NCBI GenBank assembly: GCA_019119895.1
Contig: DWWD01000005.1
Location: 1 to 64,000 of the forward strand
Length of the DNA stretch: 64,000 nucleotides
Reading direction: 5' to 3'
DNA from: Candidatus Anaerostipes avistercoris
Lineage (GTDB): Bacteria; Bacillota; Clostridia; Lachnospirales; Lachnospiraceae
Shown: positions 8,790 to 16,729 of the stretch, in pieces
How the letters are laid out: each line of letters begins with the position of its first letter
Position numbering within the stretch: position 1 is the stretch's first letter
Notes under the pieces: generated by a model
What the model was told of the DNA's origin: nothing
Databases searched by the model: none
Seen by the model: only the letters and a program-made list of their open reading frames with translations
Position numbers and translations under genes: made by a program

Positions 8790-9386
8790 ATGAACGGTAA
8801 AAAAGAAAGCTCAGACCAGGAGCTCCTTCGGAAAATCAGAAAAGGAAATAATGAAGCAATGGAAGAACTTCTGGAAAAATACAGAGGACTCGTGCGCACG
8901 GAAGCCAGGAAATTTTTCCTGGCCGGCGGAGATGAAGAAGATCTGATCCAGGAAGGAATGATAGGACTTTTCAAAGCAATACAAAGCTATGAGGAGGAGA
9001 AAGATACAGCATTTTCGACCTTTGCGGTGCTCTGTATCCGTCGTCAGATTTATACAACGGTGACTGCGTCCAATCGAAAAAAGCACAGTCCGCTGAATCA
9101 CTATATTTCCATTTTCGGAGAACAGGGAGAAACAGAAGAAGGGAAACTGGATAATGCCCTGGGAGATCCTGTGGATAATCCGGAGGATTTGATGCTTCAG
9201 AAAGAAGCAATTCAGGATTATTACAATGAGATGAATCAAAAACTCAGCCGATTTGAAAAACAAGTCATGGAATATTATCTGAAAGGAGATAATTATACGG
9301 AAATTGCGCGAAAATTGGGAAAGACCAATAAATCTATTGATAACGCGATTCAGAGAATCCGCAGAAAATTAAATCAGGATTCCTGA
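8790..9386 (+). CDS. sigH: RNA polymerase sigma factor SigH (Spo0H)
   Basis: A 198-residue sigma-70-family protein. Region 2 is seen in EEDLIQEGMIGLFKAI (about residues 49-64), followed by FSTFAVLCIRRQI; region 4 is in YTEIARKLGKTNKSIDNA near the end. Size and its place after rlmB match SigH of clostridia, which drives early sporulation genes. It begins 5 bp after rlmB. Most transcription would come from the Cys T-box promoter unless an internal promoter exists. Confidence 0.88.
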   Translation: MNGKKESSDQELLRKIRKGNNEAMEELLEKYRGLVRTEARKFFLAGGDEEDLIQEGMIGLFKAIQSYEEEKDTAFSTFAVLCIRRQIYTTVTASNRKKHSPLNHYISIFGEQGETEEGKLDNALGDPVDNPEDLMLQKEAIQDYYNEMNQKLSRFEKQVMEYYLKGDNYTEIARKLGKTNKSIDNAIQRIRRKLNQDS

Positions 9387-9407
9387 AGGAAGAAAGGCGG
9401 GGATCGT

Positions 9408-10118
9408 ATGGAAAATATTTATATTATATCGGATCTGCATGGACAGGGAAAGGCTTTTTTCCGCATGTTGAAAAAGATAAAATTCTCAGAGGCGGATATA
9501 ATGTACATTCTGGGTGATGTCATTGACCGTGGTCCGGACGGTATTCCACTGCTGGAATACATCCGCAGACAGCCGAACATGAAAATGATTTTGGGAAATC
9601 ATGAGGACATGATGCTGAAATCTACTCGGTATCCGACCGATGAAATGTGGATCGGGACCTGGATGTTTAACGGCGGCGGGACAACTCTGAACGGTCTCCG
9701 GCAGCTTTCAAAAGAAAACCGGCGGGACTGCCTGGATTATGTCCGGAATCTGCCTTTATACCGTATCATTTCCGTGAGCGGCGTGGATTATCTTCTGATA
9801 CATGCCGGACTGCCTATGAAAGAAGGATCTCTGGAAGAAATATGCAGGGATATCGACGAAGAGGAGGCCTTATGGATCAGAGGAGAATTTTTTAATTCTC
9901 CTGTCATACCTCCATATTATATTATTTTCGGGCATACGCCGACCGGTGCGATGCTGCGGTACGCCGATACGCTGCCTGCTGATCAGCAGGAGAGATGCAG
10001 CAAATTTAGGATGGTCTTCTGGAATCGCAGAATCGGCATTGACTGCGGAGCGGCATATGGCAAAAATCTGGGATGTCTGAGACTGAATGATTTTAAAGAA
10101 TATTATGTAAAGGTTTGA
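9408..10118 (+). CDS. Metallophosphoesterase, PP2A/PrpE-like phosphatase
   Basis: 236 residues with the metal-binding motifs SDLHG (about residue 8), GDVIDRGPDG, GNHED and IHAGL, plus a late FGHTP. This set fits the serine/threonine phosphatase and diadenosine-tetraphosphatase group; which substrate it uses cannot be told. It starts 22 bp after sigH and a terminator follows. Confidence 0.85.
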   Translation: MENIYIISDLHGQGKAFFRMLKKIKFSEADIMYILGDVIDRGPDGIPLLEYIRRQPNMKMILGNHEDMMLKSTRYPTDEMWIGTWMFNGGGTTLNGLRQLSKENRRDCLDYVRNLPLYRIISVSGVDYLLIHAGLPMKEGSLEEICRDIDEEEALWIRGEFFNSPVIPPYYIIFGHTPTGAMLRYADTLPADQQERCSKFRMVFWNRRIGIDCGAAYGKNLGCLRLNDFKEYYVKV

Positions 10119-10140
10119 GAGATTTCGAAGAAAAAAAAGA

Positions 10141-10177
10141 AACCGACTGATTTTCATGTGAGAGTCAGTCGGTTTTT
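10141..10177 (+). terminator. Terminator of the cys-sigH-phosphatase operon
   Basis: Stem AACCGACTGA/TCAGTCGGTT (10141-10150 with 10165-10174) followed by T's to 10177. Confidence 0.85.
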
Positions 10178-10246
10178 GTGTTTTTTATATTCTTATTTCT
10201 TAAAGCCGATTCCGTGAATTGCTTATAATTTACTCGAAATAAAAAA

Positions 10247-10298
10247 GATTACCTGTGAAATACCCTGAACAGTACGGAAAAGGTAATCACAGGTAATC
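10247..10298. repeat. Intergenic 12-bp inverted repeat
   Basis: GATTACCTGTGA (10247-10258) and TCACAGGTAATC (10287-10298) are perfect inverted repeats 28 bp apart. There is no T-run after them and no gene in this gap between the phosphatase terminator and tRNA-Thr. Purpose unknown; it could be a protein-binding site or an RNA stem. Confidence 0.6.
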
Positions 10299-10362
10299 AT
10301 TTTAAATCATGACTGATGTTTCGAAAATGGCTTAAATACGTCATTTTCTAACATAGCTGGAG

Positions 10363-10435
10363 AGCTGCTGACGGGAGTTGAACCCGTGACCTCCTCACTA
10401 CCAATGAGGTGCGCTACCTCCTGTGCCACAGCAGC
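10363..10435 (-). tRNA. tRNA-Thr (anticodon GGT)
   Basis: On the minus strand: acceptor GCTGCTG/CAGCAGC, anticodon stem CCTCA/TGAGG with loop TTGGTAG, anticodon GGT, and T-loop TTCAACT. 73 nt. Confidence 0.95.
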
Positions 10436-10532
10436 AAAACCGTTATTTACTTTACCATGAGCGGCGCTGTCTGTCAACCGGTTTTTTTAAAATTATCCAA
10501 TATTTTATAAACTATTTTCTGAGGAATCTTCC

Positions 10533-10562
10533 TTGACACTTTATGCTGACAGGTGTTATAAT
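10533..10562 (+). promoter_or_regulatory. Promoter of the ABC transporter operon
   Basis: TTGACA (10533-10538), 18-bp spacer, TATAAT (10557-10562); both boxes are perfect consensus. Confidence 0.85.
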
Positions 10563-10611
10563 TTAGCACATAAAAGCGTTGAAGCGCTGACGTGTATGAG
10601 GAGGAAAAGTT

Positions 10612-11616
10612 ATGAGGTTAAAAAAAGTGGCAGCAATTGGATTGGCTGCGGCGCTGGCTGTATCCACACTGACCGGATGCTCCGGAGGGAATGACAGTGC
10701 GGATGGCAAGAAGAAGATAGGAGTTGTCCAGCTGGTAGAGCATGACGCGCTGGATTCTGCCTATGACGGCTTTAAAGACGGACTGGAAGAAGCGGGATAT
10801 AAAGATGGGGATAATATCGAAATTGAATATAAGAACGCTCAGAATGAACAGTCAAACTGCCAGACGATAGCCCAGCAGTTTGTAACAGATCAGTGCGATC
10901 TGGTGCTTGCAATCGCGACACCTGCAGCGCAGGCAATGGCAAATGAGACAAAAGACATTCCGATTCTCGTTACTGCAGTAACAGATCCTGCGGATGCCAA
11001 GCTGGTAAAATCAAACGATGAGCCAGGAACCAATGTGTCAGGAACATCTGATTTGACACCGGTTGAAAAACAGATGGAACTGCTGAAAGAACTTGTTCCG
11101 GATGCAAAAAGAGTTGCAATGCTGTACTGCTCCGCAGAGGCAAATTCCAAATTCCAGGTGGATCTGGCAAAGAAAGCCGCAGAGAAATTAGGAATGGAAT
11201 CTGTCGACGCTACCGTATCTGAATCAAGCGAGATTCGTCAAGTAGTGGAATCCTTAAAAGGCAAAGTTGACGCAATCTATTCTCCGACAGACAATATGAT
11301 CGCAGCAGGTATCAATACGGTATCTATGGTTGCCAATGAAGCGAAGCTGCCGTTCATTGTAGGAGAAGAAGGAATGTGCCAGGGCGGAGGTCTTGCTACT
11401 TATGGAATCAACTATTATGAGCTGGGAAAACAGACAGCAGCACAGGCAGTTAAGATTCTGGAAGGAGAAGCCGAGCCGAAAGATATGCCAATCGAATATC
11501 AGGAAAATGCAGATCTGATCATCAATGAGGATACGGCAAAGGAACTTGGCATCACAATTCCGGATAACCTGAAAAAAGAAGCGAAAATGGTGACAACGCA
11601 GAAGACAGCAGAGTAG
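10612..11616 (+). CDS. ABC transporter substrate-binding lipoprotein, TrpX family
   Basis: 334 residues with a signal peptide and lipobox (LTGC, Cys about residue 23), then a periplasmic-binding fold of the ABC_sub_bind family: it begins KIGVVQLVEH and has the internal repeat of two Rossmann-like lobes. Known members bind aromatic amino acids such as tryptophan, but many are untested. Permease, ATPase and a sulfhydrylase follow on the same strand, so the ligand could be an amino acid of sulfur metabolism. The ligand is inferred. Confidence 0.87.
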   Translation: MRLKKVAAIGLAAALAVSTLTGCSGGNDSADGKKKIGVVQLVEHDALDSAYDGFKDGLEEAGYKDGDNIEIEYKNAQNEQSNCQTIAQQFVTDQCDLVLAIATPAAQAMANETKDIPILVTAVTDPADAKLVKSNDEPGTNVSGTSDLTPVEKQMELLKELVPDAKRVAMLYCSAEANSKFQVDLAKKAAEKLGMESVDATVSESSEIRQVVESLKGKVDAIYSPTDNMIAAGINTVSMVANEAKLPFIVGEEGMCQGGGLATYGINYYELGKQTAAQAVKILEGEAEPKDMPIEYQENADLIINEDTAKELGITIPDNLKKEAKMVTTQKTAE

Positions 11617-11650
11617 CCGACGGATATTTATTATAAGTGAATGAGAAAGA

Positions 11651-11684
11651 AAGTGTCTTCTTATTTAGTTAAGAGGACACTTTT
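11651..11684 (+). terminator. Partial terminator between binding protein and permease
   Basis: 12-bp stem AAGTGTCTTCTT/AAGAGGACACTT followed by four T's, 35 bp after the lipoprotein gene. It probably lets through only part of transcription, giving more binding protein than permease. Confidence 0.65.
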
Positions 11685-11710
11685 GTGTTAATAAAAAATG
11701 AGGTGGAAAC

Positions 11711-12604
11711 ATGATTTTGATGACAAATCTTTACAGCGCGCTTGCCCAGGGAACGCTGTGGGGAATTATGGCGCTGGGCGTATATATTACATTCAGAATC
11801 CTCGATATTGCGGATTTGTCCTGTGACGGAACGTTCGCTCTCGGAGGATGTATCAGTGCTATCTTTATTACAAGAGGCGTAGACCCATTTGTAACGCTTC
11901 TGATGGCTCTGGCAGCAGGCATGATCGCTGGAGCAGTAACAGGACTTTTGCATACAAGACTGATGATCCCGGCAATTTTATCAGGAATCCTTACAATGAT
12001 CGCTCTCTGGTCTGTCAACATAAGGATTATGGGAGGACCAAACGTTTCTCTTCTTGGAGAAGACACAGTGTTTACAAAGATCATCTATTCCATTGGCCTG
12101 GATCAGACACTGACAACACTGATTGTCGGTCTGATCATCGGGGTCATCGTCATTGCTGCACTCTACTGGTTTTTTGGAACAGAAATCGGAAGTGCAGTCC
12201 GTGCTACGGGAAATAACGAAAATATGGTAAGAGCTCTGGGAGGAAATACAGATACAGCAAAAGTGCTGGGACTTGTAATTTCCAACGGATTGATTTCTCT
12301 TTCAGGAGCTTTGGTGGCTCAGAATCAGGGCTATGGAGATGTCAAGATGGGAACAGGATCTATTGTGATCGGTCTGGCATCCATTGTAATCGGAGAAGTA
12401 ATTTTTGGAAACCGTTTTAATTTTGCATATATCCTTATGTCACTGATCGGCGGATCTGTCGTTTATCGTATGATCATATCCCTGGTGCTGCATTTTGGAT
12501 TGAGTACAGACGATATGAAGCTGTTTACTGCAATCATTGTAGCAATCGCGCTTGGTATCCCGGCAATTAAAGCAAAATATTCACAGCGCAGGACGCCGGC
12601 GTAG
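11711..12604 (+). CDS. ABC transporter permease, branched-chain/TrpY type
   Basis: 297 residues, hydrophobic throughout, with about eight predicted helices. The motif GSAVRATGNNENMVRALG near residue 160 is typical of BPD_transp_2 permeases that work with ABC_sub_bind proteins. Start ATG 11711 has GAGGTGG upstream. It follows the binding protein and precedes its ATPase. Confidence 0.88.
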   Translation: MILMTNLYSALAQGTLWGIMALGVYITFRILDIADLSCDGTFALGGCISAIFITRGVDPFVTLLMALAAGMIAGAVTGLLHTRLMIPAILSGILTMIALWSVNIRIMGGPNVSLLGEDTVFTKIIYSIGLDQTLTTLIVGLIIGVIVIAALYWFFGTEIGSAVRATGNNENMVRALGGNTDTAKVLGLVISNGLISLSGALVAQNQGYGDVKMGTGSIVIGLASIVIGEVIFGNRFNFAYILMSLIGGSVVYRMIISLVLHFGLSTDDMKLFTAIIVAIALGIPAIKAKYSQRRTPA

Positions 12605-12619
12605 AAAGGGGATTGAAAG

Positions 12620-13414
12620 ATGTTAGAGATTAAAAATGTTCATAAGACCTTTAATAAGGGAACCATTAATGAGAAAAAAGCATTAAACGGTGTCGAATTA
12701 AAGATGGAGCCGGGAGATTTCGTTACGGTCATCGGCGGAAACGGTGCCGGAAAATCTACAATGCTTAATATGATCGCAGGCGTATATCCGATCGATCAGG
12801 GAACCATTCTTCTGGATGATAAAGATATTTCCGATCTTCCGGAATACAAAAGAGCATATATGCTGGGACGCGTATTCCAGGATCCAATGATGGGAACGGC
12901 TTCCGGCATGGAAATTCAGGAAAATATGGCAATGGCCTATCGAAGAGGAAAAAGAAGAGGTCTGAGCTGGGGTATTACAAAAAAAGAGAAGAAGATGTTC
13001 AGGGAGAAACTGGCATCTCTGGACCTGGGTCTGGAAGACCGTATGACATCGAAAGTAGGGCTTCTTTCCGGAGGACAGAGACAGGCGCTGACTCTTCTGA
13101 TGGCGACTCTTAAGAAGCCGAGTCTGCTGCTCCTGGATGAGCATACAGCAGCGCTGGATCCGAAGACAGCGAAAAAAGTTTTGGATCTTACAGAGAAAAT
13201 AGTTGCCAAAGATAACTTGACAACACTGATGGTAACACATAATATGAAAGATGCAATCAATATCGGAAACCGTCTGGTTATGATGAATGAAGGAAGAATC
13301 ATATATGATGTTTCAGGAGAAGAAAAGAAGAAACTGAAAGTAGCGGATCTTCTGAGTAAATTCGAAGAAGTCAGCGGTGAGGATTTTGCAAACGACAGGA
13401 TGTTATTATCATAA
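12620..13414 (+). CDS. ABC transporter ATP-binding protein, TrpZ type
   Basis: 264 residues. Walker A GGNGAGKST (about residue 38), signature LSGGQRQALTL (about 155) and Walker B LLLLDEHTAAL (about 172). LLDEHTAAL is characteristic of this subfamily. It should energise the permease encoded just upstream. Confidence 0.93.
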   Translation: MLEIKNVHKTFNKGTINEKKALNGVELKMEPGDFVTVIGGNGAGKSTMLNMIAGVYPIDQGTILLDDKDISDLPEYKRAYMLGRVFQDPMMGTASGMEIQENMAMAYRRGKRRGLSWGITKKEKKMFREKLASLDLGLEDRMTSKVGLLSGGQRQALTLLMATLKKPSLLLLDEHTAALDPKTAKKVLDLTEKIVAKDNLTTLMVTHNMKDAINIGNRLVMMNEGRIIYDVSGEEKKKLKVADLLSKFEEVSGEDFANDRMLLS

Positions 13415-13431
13415 TAGAAAAGAGGAAAATA

Positions 13432-14712
13432 ATGAGCGACTTTAGAATGGAAACAAAATGCGTTCAGTCCGGCTGGACGCCGAAAAAAGGAGAACCAAGA
13501 GTTCTTCCGATTTATCAGAGTACTACATTCAAATATGACACCAGTGAGCAGATGGGAAGACTGTTTGATCTGGAGGACAGCGGATATTTTTATACGAGAC
13601 TTCAGAATCCGACCAATGACGCAGTTGCGGCAAAAATCTGTGATATGGAAGGCGGAGTGGCAGCGATGCTCACATCTTCCGGACAGGCAGCCAACTTCTA
13701 CGCGATCATGAATATCTGTGAAGCTGGAGACCATATTATCTGTTCTTCTGCTCTTTATGGAGGTACTTATAATTTATTTGCTCATACAATCCGTAAAATG
13801 GGTGTTGAGGCAACCTTCGTAGAGCCTGATGTAAGTGAAGAAGATCTCAATGCTGCATTTAAGGAAAATACGAAAGCTGTATTTGGAGAAACAATTTCCA
13901 ACCCATCTCTTGATGTGCTGGATTTTGATAAATTTGTAAAGGCAGCGCATGATCATGGAGTACCGGTCATTGTTGACAATACGTTTGCGACACCGATCAA
14001 CTGCCGTCCGTTCGAGTGGGGCGTTGATATTGTCACACATTCTACAACAAAATATATGGACGGTCATGCAACCTGTGTAGGCGGCGCTATTGTAGACAGC
14101 GGCAAATTCGACTGGGAAGCTCAGGGGGATAAATTTGCCTGCCTGACACAGCCGGATGAGACATATCACGGCATTGTATACACACAGAAATTCGGGAAGG
14201 CGGCTTATATTACAAAAGCTACAGCGCAGCTGATGCGAGATCTGGGCTCCATTCAGTCACCACAGAATGCATTTTTATTAAATATCGGACTGGAGACTCT
14301 GCATCTGCGTATGGCTCGTCATTGCGAGAATGCGCTGAAAGCAGCGAAGTTCCTTCAGGATCATGAAAAAGTAGCATGGGTTCATTATCCTGCTTTAGAG
14401 GGAGATAAGAATTACGAACTGGCACAGAAATATCTGCCAGACGGAACCTGCGGTGTTCTTACATTTGGATTAAAGGGCGGAAGAGACGCTTCTATTAAAA
14501 TGATGGACAGCCTGAAATTAATCGCCATTGTAACACATGTGGCAGACGCAAGAAGCTGTGTACTCCATCCGGCAAGCCATACTCACCGCCAGATGAATGA
14601 TCAGGAATTACTGGAGGCAGGTGTACAGCCAGATCTGATCCGTTTCAGCGTCGGAATTGAAAATGCGGATGATATTATCGACGATTTGAAACAAGCTTTG
14701 GAGAATGTATAA
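13432..14712 (+). CDS. metY: O-acetylhomoserine sulfhydrylase (PLP, Cys/Met metabolism)
   Basis: 426 residues. The N-terminal segment with YTRLQNPTNDAVAAKI and the PLP-binding lysine in HSTTKYMDGH (Lys about 207) identify the cystathionine-synthase-like family. Length and the C-terminal LIRFSVGIENADDIIDDL fit MetY-type O-acetylhomoserine aminocarboxypropyltransferases, which make homocysteine from sulfide. It starts 17 bp after the ABC ATPase gene and is probably in the same operon. Confidence 0.9.
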   Translation: MSDFRMETKCVQSGWTPKKGEPRVLPIYQSTTFKYDTSEQMGRLFDLEDSGYFYTRLQNPTNDAVAAKICDMEGGVAAMLTSSGQAANFYAIMNICEAGDHIICSSALYGGTYNLFAHTIRKMGVEATFVEPDVSEEDLNAAFKENTKAVFGETISNPSLDVLDFDKFVKAAHDHGVPVIVDNTFATPINCRPFEWGVDIVTHSTTKYMDGHATCVGGAIVDSGKFDWEAQGDKFACLTQPDETYHGIVYTQKFGKAAYITKATAQLMRDLGSIQSPQNAFLLNIGLETLHLRMARHCENALKAAKFLQDHEKVAWVHYPALEGDKNYELAQKYLPDGTCGVLTFGLKGGRDASIKMMDSLKLIAIVTHVADARSCVLHPASHTHRQMNDQELLEAGVQPDLIRFSVGIENADDIIDDLKQALENV

Positions 14713-14739
14713 AAAAATTAAATAAAATGCAAAAAAGGC

Positions 14740-14795
14740 TTGACTTTTTTCAAAAAATAAGGATAATAGATAGAGGTGGCTGAAACAGCCGCCTC
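14740..14795 (+). promoter_or_regulatory. tRNA-Glu promoter and leader hairpin
   Basis: TTGACT (14740-14745), 16 bp, GATAAT (14762-14767). A 10-bp stem GAGGTGGCTG/CAGCCGCCTC (14773-14795, loop AAA) lies between promoter and tRNA and would be the 5' leader of the precursor. Confidence 0.65.
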
Positions 14796-14809
14796 TGTCA
14801 AAGAAATAA

Positions 14810-14881
14810 GGCTCCATGGTCAAGCGGTTAAGACGCGACCCTCTCAAGGTCGAATCACGGGTTCGATTCCCGTTGGAGTCA
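14810..14881 (+). tRNA. tRNA-Glu (anticodon CTC), prophage integration target
   Basis: 72-nt cloverleaf: acceptor GGCTCCA/TGGAGTC with one G-T pair, anticodon stem CGACC/GGTCG with loop CTCTCAA, anticodon CTC, T-loop TTCGATT. The gene is intact because the attL core restores its own 3' end; the chromosomal copy of that end now lies at attR. Confidence 0.94.
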
Positions 14882-14883
14882 TC
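14856..14883 (+). other. attL core
   Basis: 28-bp core beginning CACGGGTTCGATTCCC and ending GAGTCATC. It covers the T-arm and acceptor 3' end of tRNA-Glu plus two bases. Identical to 56519-56546; the flanks differ immediately (CGAA here, GTTT at attR). Confidence 0.95.
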
Positions 14884-14884
14884 C

Positions 14885-14919
14885 GAAAACCTGCGTATTT
14901 ACGTGGGTTTTATTTTTTT
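14885..14919 (+). terminator. Phage-supplied terminator for tRNA-Glu, shared with integrase
   Basis: Stem AAACCTGCGT/ACGTGGGTTT around loop ATTT (14887-14910), then a T-rich run to 14919. It lies inside the prophage, directly after the att core, and replaces the native terminator moved to 56551. On the minus strand the same hairpin would end the integrase transcript. Confidence 0.75.
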
Positions 14920-16055
14920 GTGTTGCATTCGTGTTGTATTTTATCTTCAAAGTATTGATCTATAACATCATCCACTCTTTCTCTTTCGTCTGAAAAAGTT
15001 TGTTGATAGACTTTTTTCATGATTTTGTCTGATTTCCATCCTCCACGTTCCTGGGCATATTTATCTGGAATCCTAAGCAGAGCCATAACAGAAGCATTAA
15101 CATGGCGCAGATCGTGGAAAGTCATATGAGGGAGTCCATTCTTTTTAAGGAGCTGAGTCCACTTATGGGATAATTCCCATGATTTGAATGGAACCAAGAT
15201 ATCACCATCTATATTTTCAATTAATTGTTTGATGTATGGCGGAATCCGGTGACGACGGTTTCTATAGTCATTTTTCCCGATTGCTTTTCGTACCGGGCCA
15301 TTGGGACCATCTACAAGAACCTCCCGGATGGTTATATAGTCTCCATTGACAGATTTTGATTTTGTCAGTCCTCTGATTTCGGAGCTGGTAAAGGACAGCC
15401 ACATAGCCAGAGACACCGCAAGTTCCAAATCTGTTCCTCTAATGATACGGAATATAGTTTCTGCCGGAAGTAGGTCTGGTATCCTCGGCGGAACCTTTGG
15501 CAGAGAGATTTCTTCAAAATCTATGTCCTTTCGATACTTTTTTATAACCGGCCGTATGAGTCCATATTCGTTTCTAAGGCGTTTTGTGGCGATAGGCTTA
15601 GGATTTCTTGTCCTCTTCCTGGAAAGGCGCTTAGATTCGCGATTAACGGCATCCTGTAGAATATCCGTGTCGAAATCTTTCAGTTTCAGCAGCATAATAT
15701 CTTGAAAGCCGTTTTTCTTGATAGTCTCATAATCTTTTATTGTAGTAGGAGACAGAGTGGTTCTGTGCTGATCTATGTATTTTTCAATCGCTTCCAGAAG
15801 CGTCATATTGCCTTCTGAGAGTCTCTTTTGTGCTTTGCCCTTTCGATTCAGTATAAAATCATTTGCCATGGCTTCTGCCTCAATCTTCCCACGCCTGGAG
15901 GTGTCGTCTGACGTGAAAGATTCATAAATTCTCTTCTTTTTAGGTTTTCCATCTTTGTCGTACACAATATTACCATTTTTGTCAGTCTTGATAATGGAAT
16001 GGCTGTAAACCTGACACCGCCAGGAGCCGCTTGGTAATCGTTTTGCTGTTGGCAT
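14910..16055 (-). CDS. int: Phage integrase, tyrosine recombinase
   Basis: 381 residues. N-terminal AP2-like/SAM-like arm-binding and core-binding parts, then the catalytic domain with the first Arg in SEIRGL, HDLRH (His314, Arg317), GGW and the nucleophile Tyr350 in MKKVYQQTF. It recombines the att cores; its stop codon is only 27 bp from attL. Start ATG 16055 has AAAGGA a few bases upstream; the longer in-frame form to 16103 has no such site. In its leader a hairpin with T-run (about 16073-16097) might attenuate read-through from upstream genes. Confidence 0.93.
   Translation of the reverse strand: MPTAKRLPSGSWRCQVYSHSIIKTDKNGNIVYDKDGKPKKKRIYESFTSDDTSRRGKIEAEAMANDFILNRKGKAQKRLSEGNMTLLEAIEKYIDQHRTTLSPTTIKDYETIKKNGFQDIMLLKLKDFDTDILQDAVNRESKRLSRKRTRNPKPIATKRLRNEYGLIRPVIKKYRKDIDFEEISLPKVPPRIPDLLPAETIFRIIRGTDLELAVSLAMWLSFTSSEIRGLTKSKSVNGDYITIREVLVDGPNGPVRKAIGKNDYRNRRHRIPPYIKQLIENIDGDILVPFKSWELSHKWTQLLKKNGLPHMTFHDLRHVNASVMALLRIPDKYAQERGGWKSDKIMKKVYQQTFSDERERVDDVIDQYFEDKIQHECNTKK
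14919..14940. repeat. Candidate integrase arm-type sites, attL side
   Basis: Two direct copies of GTGTTGYATT, at 14920-14929 and 14931-14940, one DNA turn apart. The same pair occurs near attR (56366-56388). Short paired repeats beside att cores are the usual look of tyrosine-recombinase arm sites. They overlap the 3' end of the integrase gene. Confidence 0.55.
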
Positions 16056-16096
16056 AATATCATCCTTTCTAAAAAAGGGTACAAAAAATACACCCT

Positions 16097-16125
16097 TTGT
16101 CAATTGGCAGGATGTATGATATAAT
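16097..16125 (+). promoter_or_regulatory. Promoter of candidate small RNA
   Basis: TTGTCA (16097-16102), 17 bp, TATAAT (16120-16125), plus strand, pointing away from the integrase gene into a gene-free gap. Confidence 0.7.
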
Positions 16126-16131
16126 TCTAAT

Positions 16132-16219
16132 TGTCTAGGTTAGAGATTATATCAATCATCCGTGGTTGATAGGTTTCTAAGATTTCCGCCTCTGTTGGAG
16201 CAGGGGCGGTTTTCTTTTA
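16132..16219 (+). ncRNA. Candidate prophage small RNA of about 88 nt
   Basis: Begins just after a near-consensus promoter and ends at a terminator. It would hold two stems: TATCAATCA/TGGTTGATA (about 16150-16171) with a 4-nt loop, and the terminator stem CCGCCTCTG/CAGGGGCGG (16186-16209) followed by TTTTCTTTT. No open reading frame of note lies inside, and both neighbouring genes are on the minus strand. Its target is unknown. The terminator could alternatively be a leftover end of a lost gene. Confidence 0.5.
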
Positions 16220-16226
16220 GTTAGAA

Positions 16227-16667
16227 TTAATTTGTAGCAGAGTCCATATATGCGTCAGTAATAGCTTCGGCTTCGTCAGAATATACTTCCTGTAATTTAT
16301 CTGCCCATTCGCTATATTCTGTATCATCATCACCATTTTCGTACATCAAATCTGCCATTTTGCCGACTCCATCAGTGCTTATTTCGGCCAGATCGCTTAT
16401 CTTGTCGTTACTTATTTCGGCTAATTTATCAACATTTCCTGCATATTCAGCGGCTTCTTCTTTATACTCTTTTACAAGTTTTGGCGCTTCTTCTTTTATC
16501 TTAGCAGAATATTCGTTATAAATGGATTCGTAGGTTTTTTCCTCTTTTTTAGCTTCGGTTGTAGTTTTTTCAGCGGAATCACCAGCATCTTCGCTTCCTC
16601 CACTGCAAGCAGTAAAAGATACTGCCATTAAAACAGCTAACCCTAATGTTAAAATTCTTTTTCTCAT
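16227..16667 (-). CDS. Prophage lipoprotein, possible superinfection-exclusion factor
   Basis: 146 residues with a signal peptide and lipobox FTACSGG (Cys about 21), then an acidic, Lys/Glu-rich, largely helical domain. It lies in the lysogeny block beside integrase, so it is probably expressed in the lysogen. Surface lipoproteins at this position in siphoviruses (for example Ltp of TP-J34) block entry of related phage DNA; that role is inferred from position and type, not from recognised homology. Confidence 0.75.
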   Translation of the reverse strand: MRKRILTLGLAVLMAVSFTACSGGSEDAGDSAEKTTTEAKKEEKTYESIYNEYSAKIKEEAPKLVKEYKEEAAEYAGNVDKLAEISNDKISDLAEISTDGVGKMADLMYENGDDDTEYSEWADKLQEVYSDEAEAITDAYMDSATN

Positions 16668-16729
16668 AACTTTTTCCTCCTAAATACATATTTGCGGGTA
16701 TTGTATATAAACGCTACAGCGATTATATC

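Noticed and set aside
12937..13734. 265-codon minus-strand frame across ABC ATPase and metY
   Set aside because: Overlaps two well-supported genes on the other strand and encodes no recognisable protein.
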